Part shown: positions 48,995-61,470 of the stretch, in pieces
Numbering within the stretch: the first letter of the stretch is position 1
Layout: every line of letters starts with the position of its first letter
Origin: Aphrophora alni
Taxonomy: Eukaryota; Arthropoda; Insecta; Hemiptera; Aphrophoridae
Length of the DNA: 64,000 nt
Direction: 5' to 3'
Assembly (NCBI GenBank): GCA_963513935.1
Contig: OY740774.1
Span: 23,207,949-23,271,948, forward strand
Translations under genes and position numbers: made by a program
The notes under the pieces: generated by a model
The model's database searches: none
Told to the model about the DNA's origin: nothing
What the model saw: the letters and a program-made list of their open reading frames with translations, nothing else

Positions 48995-49516
48995 ACGATG
49001 AAAATTAACCAAGAAATAAGCCTTTAAACTTATTGATGTCTTCGCACTACTTACGATGAAAATTAACCAAGAAATAAGCCTTTAAACTTATTGATGTCTT
49101 CGCACTACTTACGATGAAAATTAACCAAGAAATAAGCCTTTAAACTTATTGATGTCTTCGCACTACTTACGATGAAAATTAACCAAGAAATAAGCCTTTA
49201 AACTTATTGATGTCTTCGCACTACTTACGATGAAAATTAACCAAGAAATAAGCCTTTAAAATTATTGATGTCTTCGCACTACTTACGATGAAAATTAACC
49301 AAGAAATAAGCCTTTAAACTTATTGATGTCTTCGCACTACTTACGATGAAAATTAACCAAGAAATAAGCCTTTAAACTTATTGATGTCTTCGCACTACTT
49401 ACGATGAAAATTAACCAAGAAATAAGCCTTTAAACTTATTGATGTCTTCGCACTACTTACGATGAAAATTAACCAAGAAATAAGCCTTTAAACTTATTGA
49501 TGTCTTCGAACTACTT
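48995..49516. repeat. 58-bp tandem array, 9 copies
   Basis: Units start ACGATGAAAATTAACCAAGA and end CGCACTACTT. Starts lie at 48995, 49053, 49111, 49169, 49227, 49285, 49343, 49401 and 49459. Copies are identical except for one base in the fifth (AAAATTATT) and one in the last (TTCGAACT), so amplification was recent. Confidence 0.98.
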
Positions 49517-52500
49517 ACATATTACGCAATATAATAAAAAATACGATAAAGCAATGAGCAAAAATGTAAATTTTTATAAACATTAAAAATATTTCGTGAT
49601 TACTTCTCTAAAATCTATGCTTCTACGAAAAGAATTCTCTCGGTCTAAATCACAGTTTCTGAATACGTAAGTCTGAAACAACCTTTTGCAAATTTTATTT
49701 TCCCCAGGAATGTTTTCCTGTATATTGTGATATTTTATCTATTCATTACATAGCACCATATGAAATTACATTTTCTAGGTAATTATGTTTTGAATATGCA
49801 ACCATTTAAAGAGATAACGAATTTCAATAGAATTTTCCTTTTAGAGTCAAAACTAATCTTCTAATAAAAAATGTAAAAGCATAATTTTGCCCTAAAGCTA
49901 TTAGATAAATTTATTTGTAGGATAGTAAATTTTGTAATAATTGATATTTTGAAATTTTTCAAAAACACATTGTTATTTTCTACATTTCTAGGATTGACTT
50001 GATTTACTCAATGATTTTAGGATAATTTTATTTCGTTTTAATTAGAATTTTTATTCTCGGGCTGAACTTCTGCAATTATTTTACTTGTGAAAAAAAGACT
50101 TATTTTTTGTTTCTTTCCAAGTTGTCTTAAAATGTGATTGACAGAGCGAGAGGAGGTCCCGATTTATTTTCACCGTTGAGATTTGTCTCTATGTTTGTGT
50201 GATTATTACGCAGATACGAAAAAAATATATATATGCACAGGGTTTTTAATATCAGCCACTCAAAAAAGCTATTGCATGGTTCCAAGGAGACGGGTGCTAG
50301 GAATTAAGCGTGCACTCAGAACCATTATATTATAATGGGTGTGAACAAGGTATAATAAACAGTTATACATACAAAAATAAAAACACTTCATGGGGGGAAA
50401 AAATAGTTTGATGATTTTATTTACGTGAATTAAAACCTTTTTGAGATTCATAGAGTTACAAAAATATCAAATTATACGTAAAGTAACAACTAACTATAGA
50501 GCACGGTAATGTGATTTCCTTAAAAACTAAAACATGAATTAAGATTTAATAATGTCTAACAAGTGAATTCAACATATTATGCGTGTGTCACATATAATAT
50601 CAGTGTGAATTGGAATAAAATATTAACAGTAGTTGATTGTTTTATGCGTCCAATGAATTGGCTCACCACCCACCGAGGCACACTAGTGGTTGGGGCAAAG
50701 AATAGTTTTCAGTTAAGGCATTGCAGTATTTATGTACATTGTTGGGGACAGCATAATATTTACTAATATTGTAATTAATTACAATGAGCGATTAATCACA
50801 ATCACTATACAAAGAGCAAGCCATCCATAAAGCAATGAACTTTTATCATTTCTTCTTGTGAGTAGCGTTTTGTTCAAATGTACAATAGCTAGACAGTACC
50901 GACTTTTAATTTACATGAACATTTAATTGAATATATTAAATTCTCAAAAGCAAAGTGTACTGTTTACAGAAGTACTATTTATTTCTTTTGAAATATAAAT
51001 GTTTAGTTGCCCCCGAAAAAACCTTGTTTTGGAGGTACGATGACATTTTCATATAAAAGACATTAATTAGCTTCTTTAGTTCAATAAAAATGATAAAAAA
51101 TATTTTCCTTTTTTAACTCAAGAGTAAAACATTTAATAGACCCGGGTGAAATTTTGGAACACCTGTTATAATGTAAATACAAAGATATTTTAACGCCTGA
51201 CATGTAGAACGATCCTGGTAGTTAGTGTTAAAATAAAACCTTATTTAGAGCGCAATCTGGTGCCGAAGTTAATGCATTAATTTCCTGTGTTCGTCACAAG
51301 TCAGTATCTTAAGACCTCGATGTTGTGTCTAATTACATTGCTTTTATATGGCAAAGATACTGTTAACATGTTCTATACAGGATGGTCGCAAAATGCGGTC
51401 CATATGCGTTTAATATTGTAACACCGAAAACTAAATTTCATGACAACTTATACGTACTATATATTGGGATTAATTTTGAAATAAAAAAATTAAAAAATCA
51501 TTTAGATTTTTTGCAGCAAACATTTCCCGTGAAATGGGGCTGGATTAATTTATTCCTCTTCGATTTAGTAAGATTAAAAAAAATATCTATGTCAAAAATC
51601 TGGATTAAAATTTTTTAAGTTTGGCTTAATATCTTCTTTTTTTTATCTGTGGGCTTTACAGAAAAATTGTACAGCGTAAATTCATGTTCCAAAATATCTG
51701 TTGAAAGAGAAAGAAGAAAAAGTGGAAGAGAAAGAAATCACGGGACAGATCGATTGAACTCATAACTATCAATATTTCAATTGGTATAGTAGAAATTTGT
51801 TTGACATAATATTTTTTAAACGTCTACTTCACTTTGTTGTTAATTAAAAGATGAATTAATAATCTAAATGTGTTAAATTGAACAATATTTACTAAAAAAT
51901 GAGATATTCTGTGAACGAATAAGAAGGGTTTATAATTTTATAATGATTTCTGTTAATGATTTATTTAAAAAAACAATCTAAAAACGAAATTAAAATTAAC
52001 AGTAATGAAACAAGGAGGGAAACTAAGAATTTAATTTTATTATGTTGCAGTTTAAATATATGAATAAATATTTTTTCCAAGCGTTCTTCTATAACAAACT
52101 AGTTTATATATAAATACATAATAAATTTTTAACCTATTACAAACAAAACAAAATTGTCATTTAATGATAATCATTCATACAATAATGTCTCCGAAGTTTA
52201 GATGTTGATAATTTCATAGTCGAGATAAGAAAACATCTTAATTCGGAGATTATGCACAGCAGGACATATTACACGTTCAAAAAATATCTTACATCAAAAT
52301 TTTTAAAAAATTGAAAATTGAGCGTTCTATATAGAGATAGGTCCGTTTGACGAATAATTGTCCTATTACAAGACTTTTTAATTCCTCCCTAAAGAATTGC
52401 AGTATTGAAAATTTTGGAACTGGAATAGACGGCACTCGTAGGAAATTTCATGATTTACAAAAAATACTTAGAAAAACATGTAGAATAAACAAAATGTAGA

Positions 52501-52660
52501 TATTTTAGCCAGTTTTTCGTTTCTTGCAATTTGATCAGGGGTTACATTTTGTATCAGACAGAAGACTAATATATTTTTATTATTTTACAATAAGGCACAT
52601 GCATACACAAAACGAGCTTCTATGTCATCTCTTGTTGCTAATGAACTTATGCGGGCTGCG
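49517..52660. other. AT-rich, unassigned
   Basis: Several open frames of 60-80 codons (for example 50563-50766 and 51382-51618 on the plus strand) have AT-driven composition and no recognised motifs. No exon could be supported. Confidence 0.5.
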
Positions 52661-52662
52661 AC

Positions 52663-52665
<3 letters not shown>

Positions 52666-52698
<33 letters not shown>
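52666..52698. repeat. Poly(A) tract
   Basis: About 33 consecutive A. The upstream 100 bp is not a recognised retroelement. Confidence 0.95.
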
Positions 52699-52700
<2 letters not shown>

Positions 52701-53213
52701 GTTAAGGAACCTAACAAAACCTGGGGAAAATGACTGGACAAATTGCAAGATTATAAATACAGTTTAGATAAATATGCCACACCAATAATATTTTGATTTC
52801 ATTTTAAACAGTGTATTTTGATTTGATGTTGTTCATTTATTTGAAATTTAGTTATCTAAATTAAAATTTGTTATAGTTAGCTTTCGATTATAATTAAAAA
52901 ATGAGAAAGAAATGGGAATTATAAATTATACAAAAATTAAATAATAACAATATTTTTTAGTAAGTTAAAAAAAACATACTAAATGCTTAGTTGGTAAACA
53001 TGATATAATAACGATTGTTAGCTACTTAAAATATAAATATTAATTTTTTTACATAATAATTTACTATTTTTACATTTTTTTTTTTGTTATTTTACAATAT
53101 GCTACAAAGTGTTAGTCTTACATTTATAAAGATTGCAATTATAAAGTAGATATAAAATTGGAAATATTTGAGTGAATCAATTAAATTGTATAAAAAGTGT
53201 ATATTTTTTCTTT

Positions 53214-53272
53214 ATCGTTTAAAGGCGAAAACCTCTCGGTGATAAAAAAAGGTGGGGGGGGAAGAGTATAAA
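53214..53272 (+). repeat. Repeat A, copy 13 (5' fragment)
   Basis: Only the 5' end: CGTTTAAAGGCGAAAACCTC, then GGTGATAAAAAAAGG and a G run. Confidence 0.8.
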
Positions 53273-53614
53273 GAAAAACCTATAAATAATTAAATAAATA
53301 AAACTTATGTTTTGAGTCGGCTTTGTTATGTTAAAAAGTTACAATAAAATCCAACAAAATGGCGTATTTTAAAACGGCTACCGTTAAAATTATATCAAGT
53401 GAAATATTTGAATTATTTTTGCTATAAATAAAACGAAAAATTAAATCTTTCATAAATATATTTTTAAGCAAAAAGAAACACAGACAAACGTTAAAACGAT
53501 ATATTTTCTTTTGATTTTGTATTTAAACTATTTAAACATATCTAGCAATTATTGGTACTTCCTTTTGAAGCACTCTGTATATTTATAGTTAAGAATATTA
53601 CAAAATTACACATA

Positions 53615-53945
53615 GTATTTTACTAAATTAAAGTCACACTAACTATTTTGAATAAATAAACGCAAAACCAATAGAAACATAGGCATAACGAGAATTAATT
53701 CGGTATACTGATACTGCCGCAATACTTTGGTGTTGTGCAAATTGTATACACAGAGCGCCGTGTTTATTACACATAGTAATTTACTAATTTATAGTCCTAC
53801 TATTTTTTTTTGTCTAAAGAAACGCAAAACCAATAGAAACATAGGCCTAACGAGAATTAATTCGGTATACTGATACTGCCGCACTACTTCGGTGTTGTGC
53901 AAATTGTATACACAGAGCGCCGTGTTTATCACGGTACCCAGAAGT
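53615..53945. repeat. Tandem duplication, ~162-bp unit
   Basis: The block from ACGCAAAACCAATAGAAACA through GAGAATTAATTCGGTATACT to CAGAGCGCCGTGTTTAT occurs at 53660-53772 and again at 53822-53935, about 96% identical by eye. Confidence 0.93.
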
Positions 53946-54222
53946 CAAATATTGAATATCCTTTCAACTAACTGATATGACCATATGATTCTGTTTAACA
54001 GTTGTTCTCAATTTGTTATTAACTTTATTTTGAGGTGTTTATAACGTAATGGTGTATTTTTTTTTTACGGAATTTGAAATGTCGTCTAAAAATTTAAACA
54101 CAGTAGTAGGAAATTAGAGATTGTATAATTTTATTCCACAAATGCTAGTTTTAAAAAATAGGCTAACAATAACAGATTTTATTTATTTCTCCATGTAGGT
54201 AAAATAAACTAAGTTTAGCGAC

Positions 54223-54282
54223 CTCTTGGTTATCATCGCCTTATAAAAAAAGAGGAAGAAATTAACATAAAATAAAGACAAA
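54223..54282 (+). repeat. Repeat A, copy 14 (fragment)
   Basis: Matches CTCTTGGTTATCATCGCCTT, ATAAAAAAAGAGGAAG and ACATAAAATAAAGACA only; the rest is missing. Confidence 0.75.
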
Positions 54283-55035
54283 TTAATAAATTAACAATTA
54301 ATAAAACAAACGTAATTAACAATAATAAAATATAATGAATAATAAAATAACATAATATGTTAAATATTAATGTTTGTATCAAAAGTGGTGAATATCGCAT
54401 AAAAAACTATTTTTTTAAAAAAATATGTGTCCCTCTAAATCAACTCAAAATTGTTTTAAAGTTCATTAACGTAATTCTAAGTAAAGACAACAAGAATGTT
54501 GAAAAACAACACATATAAACAAACAAAAATAGTATTTTAACCCCCAAAATGGGCTTTCCATTAAAAAAATGTCACTGAAAATATTGACACTGTATACTGC
54601 CTTGTAATTAAAAAGTGGGTAATTAATGGGAAGTGCAGATATAATATCGAGTATCACAACCAATCAATGTAATTTTGAACAAATTAAACGACAATACACT
54701 TTTAAATAATTACAAACTTATCAAAAATGCATGCGTCCGCTAATGAATCTATGATTACATATTTTCTCCCCCCCCCCACGACATTTTTACTGTAGCGAGG
54801 TATTGACGTTAATTGAAAAGCACAAACAATTTGCATTTTTGTTATTTTATAAATGCCTTGTTGGAGGAGTGGTATAAAATGAAACGAAGAGCTTTAAAAC
54901 TAAAATAAAACAACACTTTAATTTTAATTCAATTGAAATATTTTAAAACATTAACTAATTAGTTCAAAACTTTTCTTCATTGTCATTATCGCGATAAAAA
55001 GGAAAAAAAATGAAAATAATATATTTATTTGTTTT

Positions 55036-55615
55036 CTTTTGTTTAAAGGACAAAAACCTTGTGAAGAAGAGAGCATAAAATAAAGACTACTAGCGCTCAA
55101 ACACTCAAAGTCGGAAAAGAATAACAATTGGTTAAGCGTGACAGGATAATAAAGTTGACAAAGAGAGATATAAACGAAGACTTGGTGAAAATGGTGTAAA
55201 TCAATCTACTTCCCCTCGGGATTGCCAAGACCGTACTCATTGAAGTGAGCACCATAAGGCTGAGTGTTCTAGTCCTCCGCCAGTACCCTAATAGCATCAG
55301 GATCGGAGAGAATTAAAAGTTGGTCGAAAGAGACCTGATAGGAAAAATGAAAGAGAGAGATCTAACCCAAGACTACGTGAAAAATGTATAGATCCCGCTA
55401 GCTTCCCTCAGGATTTCCGAGAACGTATAGACTGAACTGAACTGAACTTTCTCCGCCAGTACTCTAATAGTATCAGGGTTGGAAGAGAACTAAGAGTTGG
55501 TCAAAAGAGACCTGATAGGAAAGATTACAGAGATGAGTCTAACCCAAGAATATGGAAAAACGTGTAGATCTAGTTAGGGTAACTTGGGATTGCCAGGATC
55601 GTAAGACCCTAAGGC
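55036..55615 (+). repeat. Repeat A, copy 15, three tandem monomers
   Basis: Starts TTGTTTAAAGGACAAAAACC. The monomer from the CTCTAATAGCATCAGG block to the GATTGCCAAG block recurs at about 55090, 55275 and 55455 (roughly 180 bp each), joined by CTCCGCCAGTAC linkers. Confidence 0.9.
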
Positions 55616-56379
55616 TTAATAAACAACAAATAGGTTATTTAGGAAAACATTCTCGAAAAATAAAGCTAACTTTCTTTTTTCTCATTAAATCACTTTAAAT
55701 AAAAGTACAATTTCCTGAATATCGTAGAAATTAAGAAACCTTTACAGTTCCACAAGGTTACAAAGTATTAATTTGATGGTATTTGCAATTTTTAGAAGTC
55801 TTTCTATTTTTTACCCAAAAGGTTTCAAAATAGCGACCAATTAAACATATTTTTTTGTTTCTCTGTAATTTAACTTTTAAAATTTGTAATGGCTTTGAAG
55901 CACTTCAGTGAAAAATTATATTTTTTGGGAACACTACAAATTATATGTAAAAAACCGTTATACAAAAAAACTAGTATGTTATTGAGTAAACAAAAAATCG
56001 GGAAGAACGAAAAATGAAGCGTTTTAGAACATATGTTTCATAAACTCCCCCCCCTCCAAGTTTGGTAAAACATTGAACGAAAATACTAATATATACATTT
56101 GTTTGTTTAATTTAAATTACACCATATCAATTTCAAATTTTTATATATTTTGTAGTTTCTAATTTGATTTCATTGATTCATTAATAATTGTTATTAGATT
56201 CCTTTCATGCCTATATCTACAGTGTGCTAAGGTGCTGTTTAAATATTTTCATTATAATTAATTATATAACTTATTTATATGCTATTACTTGCACTATTTT
56301 ATCTTTTCCATGTTAACAATCTCCATTATATGTACCATGTTTAACGAAAATAAAATATCATTACTGTAGTATGACATTA

Positions 56380-56545
56380 CAACTTACTGTTGTCAATAGT
56401 CAGTTGTTGTATAGTTTAAAAACGAAGGCCGTTTCGGCTATTCAGCCATTATCTAGTTTATTATTGGAGATGCTTCTCCGTTGTTAATACCTCATTGACA
56501 ACTGACTATTGACGAAGGTAAGTTGTAATATAATAATAATGTATA
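56380..56545. mobile_element. Foldback-like element
   Basis: ACTGTTGTCAATAGTCAGTT (56389-56408) is mirrored by CAACTGACTATTGACGAAGG (56498 on), with GACATTACAACTTAC / GTAAGTTGTAATA at the outer ends. The loop contains AGGCCGTTTCGGCTATTCAG, similar in theme to the GTTTCGCC cores of other foldback elements here. Confidence 0.65.
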
Positions 56546-56744
56546 ACAAGAGTGTAATTCAGATCGATAGTAGTAAAAATGGCGATAATCCTTCTGAAAA
56601 TGGTTTAGTTTTATTTTGCATTATGGTAGTTAAACAAAGATAAAGTTCGCACATTTCACCAAAATCTGATGCTTTATTTTAATTTTTGTAAAATTAGGTT
56701 AAAATATTTGGACAGTAAATCTCGCTTCTCGTTGGAAGTGTAAA

Positions 56745-57540
56745 TGTCCCTCCTACTGTTCATATTTTACTTTAATTTATATATTTGGGACAATATAAAG
56801 AACTTGTATTTATTATAAGTTTGAAAAAATATGTAGGACTTGTAGTTGCGAAAAATGCGTAAAATTATAAGGGTCCTTCGGACTCTCATCAAGAGAAATC
56901 TATGAAAATGGAATCCAATTTTAATGGTTATTCAATAGTTTGTCTCGCATCTCCCACCAACTGCTTTACAACTTATACGCTACGCATTTCTCATTATATG
57001 GCTAAAGTTGTTTTCATCATACAAAAACTATAATATATGTTTTCGCACTATAATTTAATTTAAAATCTAAATAATTTTTTTAGATTTGTAAGTCACGCCA
57101 TCTGTAAGAGGGTCTATGATATTTGGCACTTTAAATTTGGCCTAACGGCAACATATAAATTTTTTCGTCAAATAATCATACATACTCGACATCACAATAA
57201 CTTCAAAATTTCCCCCCCCCCTTGTTATTTAAAGGCGAAACACTTCTCGGCTATTAAATATAGCGACAGGGTCGGGATTCCGACAAAAGAACAAGAGTTG
57301 TTCACAAGAGAACCTGATGTAGATCCAGCTAGGCAAAGCCCTTACTCACTATAGTGAGCCCCTGAGTGTAAGTTTTATTTGATAACCCCTCCCCTTTAAC
57401 TCTCAAAAATCCTCTTTAACTGGCCAAAAATCTTTTTATTTTTATTACCCCTATATTTTTCCTACATGTGAGGTAATACAAATAACATATATGCAAAGTT
57501 TGAAATATCGTGGCATCGGTTTGACAAGGTTGTAACTAAC
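56745..57540 (-). repeat. Repeat B, minus copy split by repeat A
   Basis: Family blocks run from GACAATATAAAGAAC through GGACTCTCATCAAGAGAAAT and AGATTTGTAAGTCACGCCAT to ATCACAATAACTTCAAAATT. The alignment breaks at 57211 where repeat A starts, and resumes at 57373 with GTTTTATTTGATA. It then continues to the CCTACATGTGAGGTAATACA block. Confidence 0.82.
57212..57372 (+). repeat. Repeat A, copy 16, nested in repeat B
   Basis: After a C run the copy starts TTGTTATTTAAAGGCGAAAC and ends CTATAGTGAGCCCCTGAGTG, deleted in its middle. Its insertion point in repeat B defines the outer borders of the repeat A unit. Confidence 0.9.
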
Positions 57541-57734
57541 ATTTTTGGTAAAATTGAGCTTATTATTTTATTTGGCACATATTTAGTTAAACTACATTCT
57601 GTATTAATTTTACGACAATATTATTGTAAACAAAAAAGTTACTAAAGTGACAGGGTTCTAACCGCAAGAAAACCATTTTTAAACATCACTTTGACAAGGT
57701 TCTATCTGCAACACATTAGCAATAGCTGTTAGTT

Positions 57735-58481
57735 CATCAAAGTGGCGAAGAGTATGTCAGCCGTAGAGGTAAGAAGGTTAAGGCAAAAACTGTTAAAAAC
57801 ATTAAAAACTGCCTCACAGATTGTAGGTATGGATGTATGAAGAAAATAACTGATGATGAAAGAATGGATATTCACATAAGCTAGTACAGTCTACCACATT
57901 CAACTGAAAAGAGACACTTCATTATCAACACAACAACGCGTTCTCTCACTGCCAGGCCTAAGAACCTTAACAGTAATGAGGAAGATTATAGTGAGGATTC
58001 TGATAATTGTAGGACTGGAACCATTGCAACAAAGTCACGAAGAAAGTATTCATTCTCTTATTTTTTTCATGTAAAAGGAGAAAAGATCCAAGTGTGCAAA
58101 AAATTTTACCTGGGAACACTAAATATTTCTCAAAAGCCAGTGTACACGGCACATAACACAAAAAAATTAAAAACAAACACTCCAAATGCAGACCTTAGAG
58201 GCAAAAGTGAAACTAGCAGGAGAACACCAACTGGAAATGCTGACTTTGCAAGAGAGCATATAAAGTCACTCCCTACAGTTGAAGAACATTATTGCCGAGC
58301 GACCACAAACAGACTTTACATAGGTGCACATTTAAGTGTTGGAAAAATGATTGAACTCTATAAAGAAAAAGGTTCTGAAGGAGTCCAACCAGTAAAAGAC
58401 TCTCAATACAGAAAGATTTTCAACACTGAATTTAATTTGGGATTTCACAAACCTAAAACTGAAAATTTGGAATTTCAATAG
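57735..58481 (+). pseudogene. Fossil of an arthropod transposon-like protein (N-terminal part)
   Basis: One frame is open over 249 codons except for a single TAG at 57882-57884. It reads SGEEYVSRRGKKVKAK, a Cys cluster (NCLTDCRYGC), ...RKYSFSYFFHVKGEKIQVCK, FYLGTLNIS, an Arg/Thr-rich linker, EHIKSLPTVEEHYCRATTNR, LYIGAHLSVGKMIELY and FNTEFNLGFHKPK. This motif order is familiar from a large, unnamed family of repeated proteins in aphids and other arthropods, where a Cys-rich block follows. Here the match ends after HKPK and the frame stops at 58479, so the C-terminal part is missing. The family's biochemical function is not known to me. Confidence 0.75.
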
Positions 58482-59140
58482 TATTCTATATGAGCACTCT
58501 ATATAGTCACCTATACCAACTTTCATGTTCCTATTTTAATGTTTGTGGATATTATCGTGCTTACGTACAGAAAACAACGACGACGGACGGACGGCATGTC
58601 GATAATCACTTTTTGGAAGCCATCGTGAAGATCAGTAATCAAACAGTTGTCAATTTTTTGCGATTACCCAACTTACCCTATACTTCATATACTGGGTAAG
58701 TAATGAAAAAAAGGTTAAGAACTAACATAGCTAGGAATAGTAGCAAAAATAATTAAGTTCAGTTATTATTATTATTTACTGTTGTTAACTCTCAATCCAT
58801 AATACAGCAGAACCCATTAAAAGTAGTTCATTAACTTTAAACCTAAAAGTTTTTGTAGGTTAGGTTTACTGTTCAGTGGAATCGTTCCTAGTCAAAGGTA
58901 AAGAAAACAAAGATCACTTCAGGACGACAAACTCTTTAAACACAAAAAACTAATTAGGACAAGAAGAGTGAGAGAAGTTTAACTAGAAGAGTTTCGGATT
59001 AAGGATTGCTACCACACTCTTGTATTTTGATTGGTTGCTTCATTAAATCGGCTGTTTGAACGGGATCTTGATTGGTTGGCTCCCTCATTACAGATATGGT
59101 TCAGCGTGATTACTTTTACTATACGAAGCAAAAACATCGT
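58482..59140. other. Unassigned
   Basis: No continuation of the upstream pseudogene was recognised; the frame at 58490-58699 has no family resemblance. Confidence 0.45.
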
Positions 59141-59149
59141 TCAAGTCAC

Positions 59150-60255
59150 ACATTAAACTGACCACCTTATCAACAATTCAGTTCTAATTAGATCCACCTT
59201 ATCAATAATTCAGTTTAGATCTTAGACCTGTCTTATTAGCAATTCAATCATAATTAGATGTACGTTATCAACAATAGAATAGTAATTACACTTACCATAT
59301 CAACAATTAATTATTTACATCCCATCTCAAATTCATACATAGGCTAATTATACATACTTCGCTGACTATTATAATGGTAATTTATATCTCTCCTTACCAT
59401 ATCTCTCTCTTCTGTTGTTCAAATGCGTAAACCTCTCGGTCATCATCGCCTTATATAAAAAAATATAATAAAATAATAAAGAAAAGACCACAGAATAAAG
59501 ATCACTAGGCCTCGAATACTCTAATAGCGTTAGGGTCGGAAAGGAACAAGAATTGGTCAAGAGAGATTGGATAGGAAAGATGATACAGGGAGGAAAAAAG
59601 GTGTAGATTCAGGTAGGTATCTTCGTTATTGTCAAATCCACACTCACAAAAATGAGCCCCTGAGGGTTATCTCATTAACAACAATTAATAACAATTACTT
59701 CTACTTATAAAACTGTTATTTTTTTAAACAATGGAAATTGCTTCTACTTATCAATCATCAAATAGTAATTAGATCTATTAAAAAACCTTATCAAAAATTA
59801 TTTATAATTATTACATCTACATATCAAAATTATTGGTAATTATATCTACTTATCAATAGTTAATGATAATTAAATGTATCTATTATTAATTAATTTAAAT
59901 TAAATCTTTTTATCAACCATTAATAATAATTAGATCTACTTAATCAACATTAATAGTAATTAAATATAGTTATCGATAAATAATTAAAATTAAATTTTCT
60001 TAACAACCATTAAAAATAATTACTTCTATTTATTACAATTAATGGTACTTACATCTTATGAACAATAATTTATAACAATTACATTTAACTATCAACAATT
60101 AACTTTAATTAAATCTATCTATAGACAATTAATTGTAAATAAATGTATTTATCAAAAGTTAATAATAATATCACCTACTTATAAAAAATTAATGATAATT
60201 TTATCTACTTATCCATAATTAATGATAATTACATCCGACTTATCAACGATTCAGT
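59150..60255. repeat. Degenerate ~32-bp tandem array, interrupted by repeat A
   Basis: Units resemble AATTAGATCTACTTATCAAC followed by AATTAATGATAATT, with high divergence and variable length. The array is seen at 59150-59330 and 59680-60255; repeat A copy 17 lies between. Confidence 0.8.
59412..59672 (+). repeat. Repeat A, copy 17, nested in the 32-bp array
   Basis: Starts TGTTGTTCAAATGCGTAAAC, runs through TCGGTCATCATCGCCTTATA and CTCGAATACTCTAATAGCGT, and ends GAGCCCCTGAGGGTTA. Confidence 0.92.
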
Positions 60256-60355
60256 ATTATTTTCAATTTTCTTTTTAGTAAAAAAAAACTTTATTTATTA
60301 TCGCAGACAGCCGCTTTGGGCATCATTGAATGAAGATTATTATTTTGTTTTGTTG

Positions 60356-60612
60356 ATTTTCAAAGGCGAAAACCTCTGGGTCATTATCGGCATATAATAA
60401 AAAGATGAAAAAAATAAAATAAATAAAAATTAAAAAATAATAATAATAAATAAATAACTACTTCTAGCCTTTGTTAATACTCTATTAGCAACAATCGGAA
60501 CACAACAAAAGTTGGTCAAGAATAGACCAGATAGAAAAGGTGAAAGAGAGGGACTACAAGGAAAAAAAGTGTAGATCCAGCTAGGAACCCTCGGGATTGT
60601 CACCCCCCGTAG
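60356..60612 (+). repeat. Repeat A, copy 18
   Basis: Starts TTGATTTTCAAAGGCGAAAA and runs through GGTCATTATCGGCATATAAT and GTGTAGATCCAGCTAGGAAC to CTCGGGATTGTCA. Confidence 0.9.
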
Positions 60613-60787
60613 GTAGATGTTATATTGTGTATTATGGGAAGTTACAGTTATGGGAAAACTTATTTTTTTTAAATTCTGGCCAACATCGATTTACTATAAA
60701 CAAAACAGAGTTTCGAGAAATAATTTAAAAATAACCTCAAAATGACATAATATTATTCTTAAAAGTAGATGACAAGATGGTATTATC

Positions 60788-60945
60788 AATATGGTTTATT
60801 CGGACATTCCACATCATTTTTGTATATAAATATGATACATGACGTTTCGAGCGTAAAAATCAACTACCATTATCAGTTGGTAAATCTATAATATGAAAGT
60901 GAAAACACAAAATAGCCTAGTAGCCTAGGGCAATGTTGGGAACTA
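60788..60945 (+). repeat. Repeat F, copy 3
   Basis: ATCATTTTTGTATATAAATA, GACGTTTCGAGCGTAAAAAT, CAACTACCATTATCAGTTGG and GAAAGTGAAAACAC align with the copies at 27440 and 43855. Confidence 0.65.
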
Positions 60946-61129
60946 AAACTAAATTAGTTTTTATATACGGCAAATGTCCAATGAAATACATCATTATCAC
61001 ATAACTTTTAAACCAGAAAAAGATATTTGACTATTGTTGTATAAATGGTACATGTAAAAAAAATAATCCCATAATCAATTTAATTTGATCGTTAACCGAA
61101 ATAAATCAGAATTTACTATTTACAAAACG

Positions 61130-61470
61130 TACTTTTTCATCTTGAAATCAGATATAAAGTGGAAGAACTATTCGTCCTCAAATACAGATAGACAGAAGTG
61201 TAATTATGAAGCATGGGATGCTGTCTTGTGGTGGGGACAGTGTGCACAATGAAAATATATTCTTACACTAATAGACAAGTACATGAATTCGCTGTTATTC
61301 TTTGCCAGTGAAGAATGATTCGCTGCGGCTAGGATCCGAGAATGCACTCTGCAAAGGTCTCTTAGGGAAGGGAGGGAGGGAGGGCATGAGACCTTTTAGC
61401 GTCATTACAATTAATTTACAGCAATAAGGCTAAAATAAATATATCGATTTCTGTAACTCGAGTGACAGTA
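61130..61470. other. GC-richer island, candidate regulatory DNA
   Basis: Contains GATTCGCTGCGGCTAGGATC, (GGGA)n near 61366-61384 and GTAACTCGAGTGACAG. No frame or splice sites recognised. Confidence 0.3.

Noticed and set aside
44377..49516. Regular direct repeats considered as a CRISPR array
   Set aside because: Units are contiguous without unique spacers and the genome is eukaryotic; these are minisatellites.
50563..51618. Open frames of 67 and 78 codons
   Set aside because: AT-driven composition, no motif, no splice context.
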